DNA from: Vulcanimicrobiota bacterium
Lineage (GTDB): Bacteria > Vulcanimicrobiota > Xenobia > Xenobiales > JADMJV01
Assembly: GCA_017307785.1 (NCBI GenBank)
Contig: JAFKGI010000002.1
Span: 248,001-312,000, forward strand
DNA length: 64,000 bases
Direction: 5' to 3'
In this document: piece by piece, positions 7,439 through 15,702 of the stretch
Layout of the letters: each line of letters begins with the position of its first letter
Numbering within the stretch: the first letter of the stretch is position 1
Translations under genes and position numbers: made by a program
Notes under the pieces: generated by a model
Told to the model about the DNA's origin: nothing
The model's database searches: none
What the model saw: only the letters and a program-made list of their open reading frames with translations

Positions 7439-9724
7439 GTGTCCAGTAAACAACGTGAAAAGCTGCAGCGCTTTGCGATCGCGCTGATCAGCGTCTTCTT
7501 CATTCTGCTCGGTGGCGGCCTGCTGTTTGCCGCCTCCACCGTCCACGCCCTCTTGAAAGAGGTACGCCGCGACCTGCCCAAGGCGTCGCAACTGGCTCAT
7601 TTCGAGCCCTCGCAAACCACCAAGATTTACGCATCCAACGGCAAGTTGATCGCGACCCTCTATCGCGAGAATCGCACCTACATGCCGCTCAAGAAGATTT
7701 CTCCCTGGATGCCCAAGGCCGCTCTGGCCATCGAGGACACCAACTTTTACCAGCACCGCGGCGTCGATCCCAAGGGCATCGTGCGCGCTATCTGGGCCAA
7801 ATACTCCCAGCATGATACGCAAGGCGCCAGCACCATCACCATGCAGTTGGCGCGCAACGTCTTCCTCAACGCCGACCAGACCGGCGAACGCAAGCTCAAA
7901 GAAACTCTGCTGGCCATCGAGATCGAGAAAAGCTTCACCAAGGACGAGATCCTGGAGATGTATCTCAACCAGATCTACCTGGGTTCCGGCGCCTACGGCG
8001 TGCAGGCGGCCACCAGCCTGTATTTCAACAAGAGCGTCAAAGATCTGACGCCCGCCCAGGCGGCCGTGCTGGCCGGATTGCCCCAATCCCCCAACGAATA
8101 TTCGCCGCTGCGCCACGAGAACAAGGCCAAGGATCGCGCCAAAGAAGTGCTTGGCCGTATGCACAACAAGGATGTCGGCTTTCTCACCGACGAGCAGTAC
8201 GACCGGGCCCTGCAAGAACTCGAGCACATGAAGTTCTACAACAAGAACCGCGATGAATTTCAGATCCTGGAAGTGCCCTACTTCAGCACCTACGTCATCA
8301 AAGAGCTCTACAAGCGCTTTGACGAAGACACTCTCTATCGCGGCGGCTTCAAGGTCTACACCACCGTGGACCTGGACATGCAGCGCAAAGGCGAGAAAAT
8401 CGTCAAAGAGCTTGTGACCCGCGACGCCGAGTATCTGAACGTGCACAGCTCCGCGCTGGTTTGCATCGAAAACAAGAACGGATTCATCCGCACCATGGTG
8501 GGCGGACTGGGCTGGACCAAAAAGAACCAGTTCAACCGCGCCTGGCAGGCTCGCCGCCAGCCCGGCAGCTCGTTCAAACCTTTCGTCTATGCCACCGCCC
8601 TGGAAAGCGGTCTCTCCCCCGAGAGCGTCGTTCCAGACACCCCGATCACGGTGGACGGCTACTCGCCCAAGAACTCGGATGGCCGCTTCATGGGCGCCAT
8701 CAACCTGGCCACCGCGCTGCAGAATTCGCGCAACGTCGTCTCGGTGCGCCTGCTGCAACTGGTGGGCGCCAAGCGCATCATCTATTTTGCTCACCTGGCC
8801 GGCATCGAAGAAGAGTTGCCGCCGTTTCTGTCGCTGGCCCTGGGCGCTTGCGACGTTCCCCCGTTGCAAATGGCCTCGGCCTACACCATTTTTCCCAACG
8901 CCGGTCTGAAGATCCCCAGCACCTCCATCGCGCTGATCAAAGACTCGGAAGGTCGCATCGTGGAAGACAACCGCGTGCCCGTCACCAAAGAGGTCTATTC
9001 CGAGCCCACAGCCACCAACATGGTCGACATGATGAAGCGCGTGGTGGAAGCCGGCACGGCCACCAACGCCTACATGCCCAATCATGAGGTGGCCGGCAAG
9101 ACCGGCACCACCGACTCTTTCCGCGACGCCTGGTTCAACGGCTACACGGCCAAATACACCACCGCCGTGTGGGTAGGTAACGACGACTATTCCCGCATGT
9201 ATACGTCCTTCGGCGGCGACCTGCCGGCGCGTATCTGGCACGAGTTCATGGTTTTCGCCCTGCGCAACGACAAATCGAGCAGCATCACGCGCAACCACAC
9301 CTCCAAGGTGTGCGTGATGTTCTGTCCCGAGTCCAACGAGCGTTGCGGTCCGGAGTGCCCGAAGTTCTACCGTAAGTTCATGTTCCGCAACGAAGTGCCG
9401 ACGCGCTACTGCGCTACCCACGGTGCCCCCCGGGTCACCTACACGGGCGTGGACACCAGTCGCCACGACAACACCAAAGCCGCGCCCACCAAGAACCAGG
9501 GCCCGGCACCGGCTCAGAATCAGGACAACGGAGCGGGTCCGGTTCCCGACCAGGTGCAGTTGCCGCCTCCCGACGCGCCCCCCATCAACCAGGGCGGTCC
9601 GCCTTCCGACGTGCCGCCTCCCCCGCCCGTGGACACGGCTCCGCCCGATCCCGGTCCCGCACCGGTGCCCGATTCGGTGCCTCTCGATCCGCCGCCCCCG
9701 CCGCCGGAGCCGGTGCAGCCATGA
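7439..9724 (+). CDS. Class A penicillin-binding protein (PBP1A type)
   Basis: Bifunctional peptidoglycan glycosyltransferase/transpeptidase anchored in the inner membrane. An N-terminal membrane helix (about residues 12-36) is followed by the GT51 domain with EDTNFYQHRG near residue 98 and QGASTITMQLARN. The transpeptidase domain has the SxxK Ser in PGSSFKPF near residue 377, an S-x-N box in QNSRNVVS, and KTGTT near residue 553. Two oddities: a Cys-rich piece after the catalytic domain (VCVMFCPESNERCGPECP) and a tail of about 80 residues made mostly of Pro, Asp and Gln. GTG 7439 is chosen because GGGAG lies six nt upstream; TTG 7433 would overlap that site. The next gene starts inside the stop codon (ATGA). 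Confidence 0.93.
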   Translation: MSSKQREKLQRFAIALISVFFILLGGGLLFAASTVHALLKEVRRDLPKASQLAHFEPSQTTKIYASNGKLIATLYRENRTYMPLKKISPWMPKAALAIEDTNFYQHRGVDPKGIVRAIWAKYSQHDTQGASTITMQLARNVFLNADQTGERKLKETLLAIEIEKSFTKDEILEMYLNQIYLGSGAYGVQAATSLYFNKSVKDLTPAQAAVLAGLPQSPNEYSPLRHENKAKDRAKEVLGRMHNKDVGFLTDEQYDRALQELEHMKFYNKNRDEFQILEVPYFSTYVIKELYKRFDEDTLYRGGFKVYTTVDLDMQRKGEKIVKELVTRDAEYLNVHSSALVCIENKNGFIRTMVGGLGWTKKNQFNRAWQARRQPGSSFKPFVYATALESGLSPESVVPDTPITVDGYSPKNSDGRFMGAINLATALQNSRNVVSVRLLQLVGAKRIIYFAHLAGIEEELPPFLSLALGACDVPPLQMASAYTIFPNAGLKIPSTSIALIKDSEGRIVEDNRVPVTKEVYSEPTATNMVDMMKRVVEAGTATNAYMPNHEVAGKTGTTDSFRDAWFNGYTAKYTTAVWVGNDDYSRMYTSFGGDLPARIWHEFMVFALRNDKSSSITRNHTSKVCVMFCPESNERCGPECPKFYRKFMFRNEVPTRYCATHGAPRVTYTGVDTSRHDNTKAAPTKNQGPAPAQNQDNGAGPVPDQVQLPPPDAPPINQGGPPSDVPPPPPVDTAPPDPGPAPVPDSVPLDPPPPPPEPVQP

Positions 9725-10170
9725 TGCGTAAGCTCCTCCTGCTGGGGGCGCTGCTGGTCTGTGGTTGTGGTAGCAAGAACGGGTTCGCCGCCTTCGTGGT
9801 CAACCAGGACGCCCAGTCGGCCGGCAGCAAGCCGGGCAAAAGCTACAACGCCGAGCCCTGCTCGTTCCTGATCGAGAAGTCCGTCTTCTTTAACGTGGTC
9901 AGCGGTGAACAGGGTCAACCTTCCAGCCTCAACCTCAAGGTCATGTTTCCCAAGGGCACGGTGAACCCCAATGAATTCCTGGGCAAGACTCTGGACGGCA
10001 GCCACGGCCAGGTTCAACTCGAAAGCAAAGAGTACGAGTTGGAAAAGATCACCGTGACCGTGCAGACCTTGCAAAACGGCGTGGCCCGCGGCAACTTCAA
10101 CGCCCGCATCAAAGGCCAGGTGCCGCCCTGGGAAGTGGTCGGCTCGTTCGACGCCAAGGTGAAGCAGTGA
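9721..10170 (+). CDS. Putative lipoprotein, 149 aa
   Basis: Starts in an ATGA overlap with the penicillin-binding protein stop, so the two are translationally coupled. A lipoprotein signal (MMRKLLLLGALLVCGCGS) ends in a plausible lipobox before Cys 14 or Cys 16. The mature part is a small beta-rich domain (SLNLKVMFPKGTVNPNEFLGKTL, TVTVQTLQNGVARGNFNARIKG) that I cannot assign to a family. Its position suggests a role near the cell wall or as a partner of the upstream synthase, as outer-membrane lipoproteins LpoA/LpoB are for E. coli PBP1a/b, but I see no similarity to those proteins. Confidence 0.75.
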   Translation: MMRKLLLLGALLVCGCGSKNGFAAFVVNQDAQSAGSKPGKSYNAEPCSFLIEKSVFFNVVSGEQGQPSSLNLKVMFPKGTVNPNEFLGKTLDGSHGQVQLESKEYELEKITVTVQTLQNGVARGNFNARIKGQVPPWEVVGSFDAKVKQ

Positions 10171-10517
10171 AGCCCGCCCTGGCTCTGTTGGGCTTGGATG
10201 AACGGGTGCTGGCCATCGGTCAGCGGGCGGTGGAGTGCAACGTCCCTTTGAGCGGCATTTGGGCCGGGGATCACAACCAGGCCCTGATCGCCTCGCTGCG
10301 CCTGGGTTGCTGCGCTTTTCCCGATGCCGCCGAGCCCCTGGCCGCCGCCCACTGGGTGGTGTTCAGCGAAAGCTCCATGGATTTTCCCTCTGACATGCAG
10401 GCTTTGGACGTACGCTCCTTGCAACTAGAGGGCCGTCGAGTCAGCGGCCCCAATCTCGACCCGGCCTGGTGTAAATGGCTGGGCGAACTGGGGTTTGAAC
10501 CCTTCCCAGAGGGGTAG
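10167..10517 (+). CDS. Small Rossmann-like protein of unknown function, 116 aa
   Basis: GTG start in a GTGA overlap with the preceding lipoprotein gene, hence third in a coupled trio. The pattern LALLGLDERVLAIGQRAVECNVPLSGIWAGDHNQALIASLRLG, followed by PLAAAHWVVFS, resembles the first half of a Rossmann fold of the kind that starts DUF2520/F420-like oxidoreductases. The second half and the glycine motif (GxGxxG) are missing, so this may be a degenerate or specialised small domain. The C terminus (residues 95-116) contains two Trp and may pack on a partner. Function unknown. Confidence 0.6.
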   Translation: MKPALALLGLDERVLAIGQRAVECNVPLSGIWAGDHNQALIASLRLGCCAFPDAAEPLAAAHWVVFSESSMDFPSDMQALDVRSLQLEGRRVSGPNLDPAWCKWLGELGFEPFPEG

Positions 10518-10566
10518 TACCGGCCGGTAAATATAAAGTGTTCTAGGGGGCGTTCGCTCCCCTTAG
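10518..10566 (+). promoter_or_regulatory. Palindrome, -10-like box and leader hairpin before the esterase gene
   Basis: A perfect 12-bp palindrome TACCGGCCGGTA (10518-10529) abuts a -10-like TATAAA (10532-10537). A hairpin follows at 10543-10566 (CTAGGGGG pairing with CCCCTTAG). The layout suggests an operator overlapping the promoter and a structured 5' leader for the esterase gene at 10596. No clear -35 was found. Confidence 0.4.
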
Positions 10567-10595
10567 GACCCCCGACAATAAGGAGTGTTTTTCGA

Positions 10596-11330
10596 GTGAG
10601 ACGCGAGATCGATCAATGGTATAGCCCCAGTCTGAACAAGCACATGGAAATCGTGACCTACGGTCACTATGGCTTCCCCCTGCTGATGTTCCCCACGGCC
10701 GCCGCCGACTATTTGGAGTATGAGCGCTTCCTGTTGATCGACGCCATCGAGCCCTACATCAACGCCGGCAAAGTCAAAGTTTTCTCCATCAACAGCATCA
10801 ACAGCGAAGCCTGGTTGAACAAGCGGGTTCACCCCAAGTACAAGGGCATCCGTCAGGCCCAGTACAACAACTACATCACCGAAGAAGTGGTCCCGTTCAT
10901 CCACCACAAAGTGGGCGGTCGTCAGGGCATCATCACCACCGGCGCCAGCCTCGGCGCCTACCACTGCGTCAACCAGGTGTTGCGCCGTCCCGACCTGTTC
11001 GACGGCTGTATCGCCATGAGCGGTGGTTACAACCTGTATGACTACTTCGAGTCCTACGGCTACCACGACGAGAACATCTACTTCAACAACATTCACGAGT
11101 ATCTGCCCAACATGCACGGCTGGCACGTGGATCAGCTGCAGCGCAAGCACCAGATCCACATCCTCACCGGTCAGGGCAACTACGAGAATCCCGATGACTC
11201 CCGCTGGCTGAGCGGCGCTCTCTGGAGCAAGGGCATCGGCAACAACCTGGACGTCTGGGGCTGGGATATGCCGCACGACTGGCCCACCTGGCGCGCGATG
11301 CTGCCCTACTACATCGCCAGCCGCTTCTAA
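10596..11330 (+). CDS. Esterase-family alpha/beta hydrolase (PF00756 type)
   Basis: Cytosolic alpha/beta hydrolase of the putative esterase family. The nucleophile elbow is G-A-S-L-G-A near residue 115; the catalytic His is probably the one in WDMPHDWPTW near the C terminus, and the acid lies in the NYENPDD region. It has no signal peptide, no lid insertion, and many aromatic residues. Proteins of this type are commonly annotated as esterases without known substrate. GTG start with AAGGAG ten nt upstream. Monocistronic: it has its own promoter-like region upstream and a strong terminator downstream. Its family is clear, its substrate is not. Confidence 0.85.
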   Translation: MRREIDQWYSPSLNKHMEIVTYGHYGFPLLMFPTAAADYLEYERFLLIDAIEPYINAGKVKVFSINSINSEAWLNKRVHPKYKGIRQAQYNNYITEEVVPFIHHKVGGRQGIITTGASLGAYHCVNQVLRRPDLFDGCIAMSGGYNLYDYFESYGYHDENIYFNNIHEYLPNMHGWHVDQLQRKHQIHILTGQGNYENPDDSRWLSGALWSKGIGNNLDVWGWDMPHDWPTWRAMLPYYIASRF

Positions 11331-11351
11331 GTTCGGACCCAGGTCCCGATC

Positions 11352-11387
11352 AAACAGGGTGCTCCAGATGGAGCGCCCTGTTTTTTT
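11352..11387 (+). terminator. Terminator after the esterase gene
   Basis: AAACAGGG-GCTCC pairs with GGAGC-CCCTGTTT around an AGAT loop, with seven T following. The convergent minus-strand operon ends at its edge. Confidence 0.9.
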
Positions 11388-12588
11388 ATTCTTGGACTTC
11401 GTTCTCGTCCGACTCGCAACTCAGATGCAGAGCGAGAGCCCAGGCCAGTAGATTGAGCCACAGAGACAGTCCCCATTCGGCGTAAAAGCGATGTACCAGG
11501 TTCAAGGTCGGATTCCAAACCAGGTCGCCTTCCAGCATCAGACTCAAGGTCAGAAAGGTCGGCAGCAACCAGCTGGCTTTCTTCTCTCGCCGCACCTGCG
11601 AACAGCTCAAAAGCCAGGGAACCAGATTCAAGAATCTCTGATAGGTCCAACAGAAGGGGGCCCAGACCTGGAAGCTCAGGATGGCCAGGCAGAACAGGTA
11701 AGTCTTGTGGTGGGGACGCGTGCCCAGGCGCAGACAGAGGAGGGCGCTCAACACCATGGCCAGGCGGCTTAGAGCGTAGGCTCCTGCAGCCCAACCCGGC
11801 TGCAGACGGGCCAACACGGACGGAATGCTTTCGCTGCGAATACCGGGCTTGACCGGCACATTGACCGCCTCGCTGAAGAATCCCGAAAGCTGACCGAGCC
11901 CTCCACACAGGACGCCCCCCAGATTGGTGAGCAACAGCAAGCCCAGGCAGGCGAGCAACGCGCGCTTGCGCAAAGGTCGCAAGAAGCACCCGAGCAAGAG
12001 GGCCGGATAGATCTTGGCGTCGATGGCCAGAGCCAGACAAAGGCCAGCCGCCACTTGGAAGTTGCGCTGAGCAAACACGTAGGTCAGCGCCAGTAAGCCC
12101 CCCACCAGCAAGGCCACTTGACCTAGATAAAAGTTGGAAATGGCCAGCGGACAAAGCAAAATCGCCACACTTAAAAAGAGGCCAAACGCTCGCGCCACAC
12201 GCTGCTCGAAAAGCGTCCACACCAGCAGGTTCGTGCCGCCCAGGAAAACCAGACTGCTGACGCCATCGAAGACCCTGACGATGTTGGGGGGAGAGGTCCA
12301 GGTCAGCAACTGCATCCAAAAATAAAAGCCGGGCGGATGGTAGTTCTCATGGTCTGGCTGCACGTAGCCGAACAGCTGATTGGAGATAGCGCGAAAAGCG
12401 TCCCCGTAGACGTCCTGACCCACCCGCAGACACCACGAACAGGTGTAGAAACGACGAATGTCGAGCCCACTGCTAGGATGAAGTGCCGTGTAGATGCCCT
12501 GGGGATCCGGGCTACACAAAATCGCGTTCAGGGCCAACAGTCCGCCCAGAACGAGAAAGAACCAGGTTGCCAGAGAGCGGTCTCGCAA
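11386..12588 (-). CDS. Polytopic GT-C type glycosyltransferase (GT87/DUF2029-like), paralogue A
   Basis: About ten hydrophobic segments spread over 400 aa. The pattern near the N terminus, LDIRRFYTCSWCLRVGQDVYG, and the loop NYHPPGFYFWM are typical of the lipid-linked-sugar-dependent mannosyltransferase-like GT87/DUF2029 proteins, which work on the outer face of the inner membrane. It is a clear paralogue of the gene at 25936-27141: both share RRF..CSW..RVGQ, FCWTYQ..LN.VP and GDLVWN..LN. TTG start 8 nt after the SDR stop; no better start lies nearby. Last gene of the long minus-strand glycan operon. It probably transfers a sugar built by that operon; acceptor unknown. Confidence 0.75.
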   Translation of the reverse strand: MRDRSLATWFFLVLGGLLALNAILCSPDPQGIYTALHPSSGLDIRRFYTCSWCLRVGQDVYGDAFRAISNQLFGYVQPDHENYHPPGFYFWMQLLTWTSPPNIVRVFDGVSSLVFLGGTNLLVWTLFEQRVARAFGLFLSVAILLCPLAISNFYLGQVALLVGGLLALTYVFAQRNFQVAAGLCLALAIDAKIYPALLLGCFLRPLRKRALLACLGLLLLTNLGGVLCGGLGQLSGFFSEAVNVPVKPGIRSESIPSVLARLQPGWAAGAYALSRLAMVLSALLCLRLGTRPHHKTYLFCLAILSFQVWAPFCWTYQRFLNLVPWLLSCSQVRREKKASWLLPTFLTLSLMLEGDLVWNPTLNLVHRFYAEWGLSLWLNLLAWALALHLSCESDENEVQE

Positions 12589-12596
12589 AGCTCTGC

Positions 12597-13424
12597 CTAC
12601 TTGCAGAAAAAGTCTTTGTGATCGATGCGACGCAAAGTGGCCAGGTGAGGCTGCTGACGCAAACGCTCTTGAAACTCAGGCTCTCGCCAGGGGTCCCAGG
12701 GGGCCGACAAAAATCGTCCGGACAAACCGTCGCTTTCGGGCCCAAGCAGCCAGCTGGTCAGGGCCGCGGGAACGGATGGCTCGACTCCTCCGGTGGCATA
12801 CTGCTTCTCGGTGTTCTGAAAAAAGCCCGAACCCGCCCGTTCCGGCCCGGCCTCGCGGGTTTGCTCGTGCAGTCGAGTCAGCACAAATCCGGGGGCGATG
12901 CAATTGATGTCCAAATCCGGATATTCCTGACTGAGATTCTCCGTCAAGCGCACCAGCGCCACTTTGCTGCAAGCATAAGCCGAATAGCGTGGGAATGGAG
13001 TGGCCGCACCACCGCCCGACATGTTGACGATTTTACCACGAGCGCTCTTCTGCAGCAGCGGCAGGCAGGCGCGAATCATGCGAACCGACCCGAGGAAATT
13101 AATGGCCATGGCCTCCTCGAACTCCGCCATGGGAATCTCCCCCAGGGGGCCGATGGGACCGTAGATACCGGCATTGTTGACCAGTCCATCCAACTGCTGC
13201 AACGATGCCGCCAGTTCTTCCACCGACCGATTGTCGGCCACGTCCAACTGGTGAATCTCATGACCCTGACCGCTCAGACCCGCCAGCGTTTCTTCTAAAG
13301 GCTGGCGATGACGGGCGGCCAGCAAAACCCGGCCCCCCTGGCGAGCCACTTCCTCGGCGATGGCCTGGCCGATGCCCATACTGGCTCCGGTCACCAAAAT
13401 CGTCTTTCCTGATAACGTGTTCAT
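12597..13424 (-). CDS. Short-chain dehydrogenase/reductase
   Basis: Classical SDR fold: TGASMGIG coenzyme motif near residue 13, NNAG near residue 85, and catalytic Ser plus YxxxK as YACSK near residue 150. About 275 aa with a C-terminal extension that ends in charged and aromatic residues (RRIDHKDFFCK). ATG 13424 overlaps the preceding stop codon (ATGA), so the in-frame start 15 nt upstream is not used. Within the glycan operon it probably oxidises or reduces a sugar or lipid carbonyl; the Asp/Arg pattern after beta-2 (AARHRQP) would favour NADP(H). Substrate unknown. Confidence 0.85.
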   Translation of the reverse strand: MNTLSGKTILVTGASMGIGQAIAEEVARQGGRVLLAARHRQPLEETLAGLSGQGHEIHQLDVADNRSVEELAASLQQLDGLVNNAGIYGPIGPLGEIPMAEFEEAMAINFLGSVRMIRACLPLLQKSARGKIVNMSGGGAATPFPRYSAYACSKVALVRLTENLSQEYPDLDINCIAPGFVLTRLHEQTREAGPERAGSGFFQNTEKQYATGGVEPSVPAALTSWLLGPESDGLSGRFLSAPWDPWREPEFQERLRQQPHLATLRRIDHKDFFCK

Positions 13425-14659
13425 CGTCCCAAACTCCAATAGGTAAATCCGGCCCGTTCGACTTCGGACGGTCTCAGGCAGTTTTTGCAGTCGAAGAGGA
13501 TGGCTTCTTTCATCGTTGCGGCCAGTTCGGCCCAGTCCAACTGCAGAAACTCCGGCCAGGCCGTCAGCAGCAGCAGAATCTCGGCTTCCCGGGCCGCCTC
13601 CTGGGGCGACTCGACTCGATCCACCTCCACACCCGGGGGCAACTCCGAAAAGTCAGCCTTGGGGTCGTAGGCCCGCACCACGGCGCCGGCTGCCTGCAAA
13701 TCACAGACGACCGCCAGAGGCAAACTGCGGCGCAAAGTGCTGGTGCCCGGCTTGTAGGTCAGCCCCAGCACGCCGATGCGCTTGCCGGCCAGCGAGCCCA
13801 GACGCCGCACGATATGGTTCTTGCGGTCGGCGTTACGCCGCCACAACTCTTCGAAAAATTCACCGCCCTGAGCGCCCAGCACGCGCAGGTCGCGACCCAG
13901 CGTTCCCCCCGAAAAGCCCACGCCCGGCTCGAGATAAGCGCGCGCTCCAATGCGCGGATCGGATTTCATCACCTGCACGACCTGCGACACATCCGCCCCG
14001 CTCTGCTCGCACAGGTTGGCCAACTCATTGGTGTAGACAATGCTCATGGCCAGAAAAGTATTGATGCCATGCTTGGCCATCTCGGCGCTTTCCAGGCTCA
14101 TACACAGCAACTGCGCCTGCATCGGGGCAAACAGCTCTCGGCAGCGCTCGGCCACCTCAGCCGTGGCTGTTCCAATGACCACCGTTCCGGGCTCGCGATA
14201 GCAACGCAGAGCCTCCCCCAGCCTCAGATTCTCGGGCGAGTAGGCCAGCTCCAGGGTAGCATTATGGTCCTGCAGCAGCCCGCGCAGCCTTCGACAGAAT
14301 CCGACCGGCGATTGCGAGCTGACCACCACCAGCGCGCCATCGGGCAACAGCGGGCCCAGCAGGGCCATCTGTTCCTCCAGACAAGCGGTCAGGCTGCGGT
14401 CCTCATCGTCCACCGGGGTGTCGATGGCCACAAACACCAGGTCGCACTGAGCCAGGTCCTGGATCGAACCGGCCCAACTGACTTTCGGGTGTTCCAGTCC
14501 CTCCTGCAGACCAGGCTCATAAATCGGCGGCTTGCCCTGGCGCAAATTCCCCAGCAGCCCCTCATCCAGATCAAAGCCAATCACCCGGTGATCGAGCTGC
14601 GCCCAGCTGGCGCAAAGCACGCAGCCCAAATGCCAGAGGCCACTGACTCCAATGGTCAC
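13421..14659 (-). CDS. Nucleotide-sugar dehydrogenase of the UDP-glucose dehydrogenase superfamily, without catalytic Cys
   Basis: Three-domain layout of the UDP-glucose/GDP-mannose dehydrogenases: an N-terminal Rossmann domain beginning GVSGLWHLG, a central domain with the conserved Lys and Asn of AEMAKHGIN (Lys 196, Asn 200), and a C-terminal nucleotide-binding domain with RIGVLGLTYKPGTSTLRRSLP. The usual GGSCFPKD motif, whose Cys forms the thioester in the second oxidation, is replaced by GGTLGRD at residues 251-257. The enzyme may therefore stop at the aldehyde or use another chemistry; a Cys-less, GLWHLG-type subfamily exists to my recollection but is uncharacterised. GTG start in a GTGA overlap with hddA. 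Confidence 0.8.
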   Translation of the reverse strand: MTIGVSGLWHLGCVLCASWAQLDHRVIGFDLDEGLLGNLRQGKPPIYEPGLQEGLEHPKVSWAGSIQDLAQCDLVFVAIDTPVDDEDRSLTACLEEQMALLGPLLPDGALVVVSSQSPVGFCRRLRGLLQDHNATLELAYSPENLRLGEALRCYREPGTVVIGTATAEVAERCRELFAPMQAQLLCMSLESAEMAKHGINTFLAMSIVYTNELANLCEQSGADVSQVVQVMKSDPRIGARAYLEPGVGFSGGTLGRDLRVLGAQGGEFFEELWRRNADRKNHIVRRLGSLAGKRIGVLGLTYKPGTSTLRRSLPLAVVCDLQAAGAVVRAYDPKADFSELPPGVEVDRVESPQEAAREAEILLLLTAWPEFLQLDWAELAATMKEAILFDCKNCLRPSEVERAGFTYWSLGR

Positions 14660-15702
14660 GAGCGCTCTCCCAAGATGGCCTGAGCCTGGTCCATCCCCGG
14701 TCCCAGGTCGGCCACCACCTTGGTGCCCTGCGACTCGATGTTATAGTGCAAGCGCGGCATATTCTGGCTGGCCATGTAGGATTCCAGACGTTTGTGGTTG
14801 CCGGTGCAGTAAAGCATCAAGAAACCGCCGCCCCCAGCACCGCTGATTTTGCCACCGAGCACGTTGTAGTCTCGGCGCACTTCGTCGTAAATCTGGTCGA
14901 CCCGGGTCAGACTGATTTTGCTGGACAGGTTCTTCTTGTGAGTCCAGTGGGTGTGCAGCAGTTCGCCCCAGCGGTCGTAGTTGTCGGAGGCAATCGCGTC
15001 CTTGATTTCAAATCCCAATTCGTGAATGCGCTTCAGGCTGTCTTCCACCTGGCCGCGCTGGGGGTCTTTATCCGCTTCCAACGCCCGGTTCTGGTCGTGC
15101 AAAACTTCCAGCGCGTCGCGTCGAAAACCGGTGTAATACATGTGAGTGTTGGCCACGAACTCGGCCAGGGACGAAGTGCCTTTGACCAGAGGAGTGACCG
15201 TCACCTGACCATCTTTGGCGATCTCCAGACTGGTCAGCCCGCCAAAAGTAGCCATATACTGGTCCTGTTTGCCCACCGGTTTCTTCAAAACGTCAATTTC
15301 CAAATGGCAGGCGATTTCCGCCAGTTGCTGGAGAGTCACGAACTCGCGCTTGTAGTGAGACAGGGCCATCAACAGGCCGATCAAATAGCTGCCCGACGAA
15401 CCCAGGCCGGTGCCGGCCGGCAGGTCAGCCAGCGAAGAGAGCTCAATCTTGGTCTCTACTCCCATGTACATCAGGGCTTCGCGGGCCAGTTCGTGTTGCA
15501 ACTCGCTGGCGTGAAACACCACTTCGCTCCTGCTGTATTGCAGCCTCACCATTTTGTCCAAAGTCGGAGGATGCAGCATCAGATACATATATTTGTCGAT
15601 GCCGGCCGCCAGGATGTAGCCGCCATGCTTCTGATAGTAGGACGGCAGGTCGGTTCCACCTCCGCCCAGGGTGATGCGAAAGGGAGTGCGGGTTACGATC
15701 AT
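14656..15702 (-). CDS. hddA: D-glycero-alpha-D-manno-heptose-7-phosphate kinase (GHMP family)
   Basis: GHMP kinase that phosphorylates heptose 7-phosphate at C1 to give the 1,7-bisphosphate. The start MIVTRTPFRITLGGGGTDLPS is a family signature for HddA and related sugar kinases. The ATP loop is LPAGTGLGSSGS near residue 95, and the third GHMP motif is KISGAGGGGFLML near residue 290. ATG 15702 overlaps the hddC stop (ATGA), and so a 25-codon upstream extension of the frame can be rejected. Neighbours gmhA, gmhB and hddC complete the GDP-heptose route, which supports the specific assignment over other GHMP sugar kinases. Confidence 0.88.
   Translation of the reverse strand: MIVTRTPFRITLGGGGTDLPSYYQKHGGYILAAGIDKYMYLMLHPPTLDKMVRLQYSRSEVVFHASELQHELAREALMYMGVETKIELSSLADLPAGTGLGSSGSYLIGLLMALSHYKREFVTLQQLAEIACHLEIDVLKKPVGKQDQYMATFGGLTSLEIAKDGQVTVTPLVKGTSSLAEFVANTHMYYTGFRRDALEVLHDQNRALEADKDPQRGQVEDSLKRIHELGFEIKDAIASDNYDRWGELLHTHWTHKKNLSSKISLTRVDQIYDEVRRDYNVLGGKISGAGGGGFLMLYCTGNHKRLESYMASQNMPRLHYNIESQGTKVVADLGPGMDQAQAILGERS

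Noticed and set aside
7424..9466. 680-codon minus-strand ORF opposite the penicillin-binding protein gene
   Set aside because: Shadow of a well-conserved gene; composition typical of antisense frames in G+C-rich DNA.
13205..14683. 492-codon plus-strand ORF opposite the nucleotide-sugar dehydrogenase gene
   Set aside because: Antisense to two clear dehydrogenases; no ribosome-binding site.
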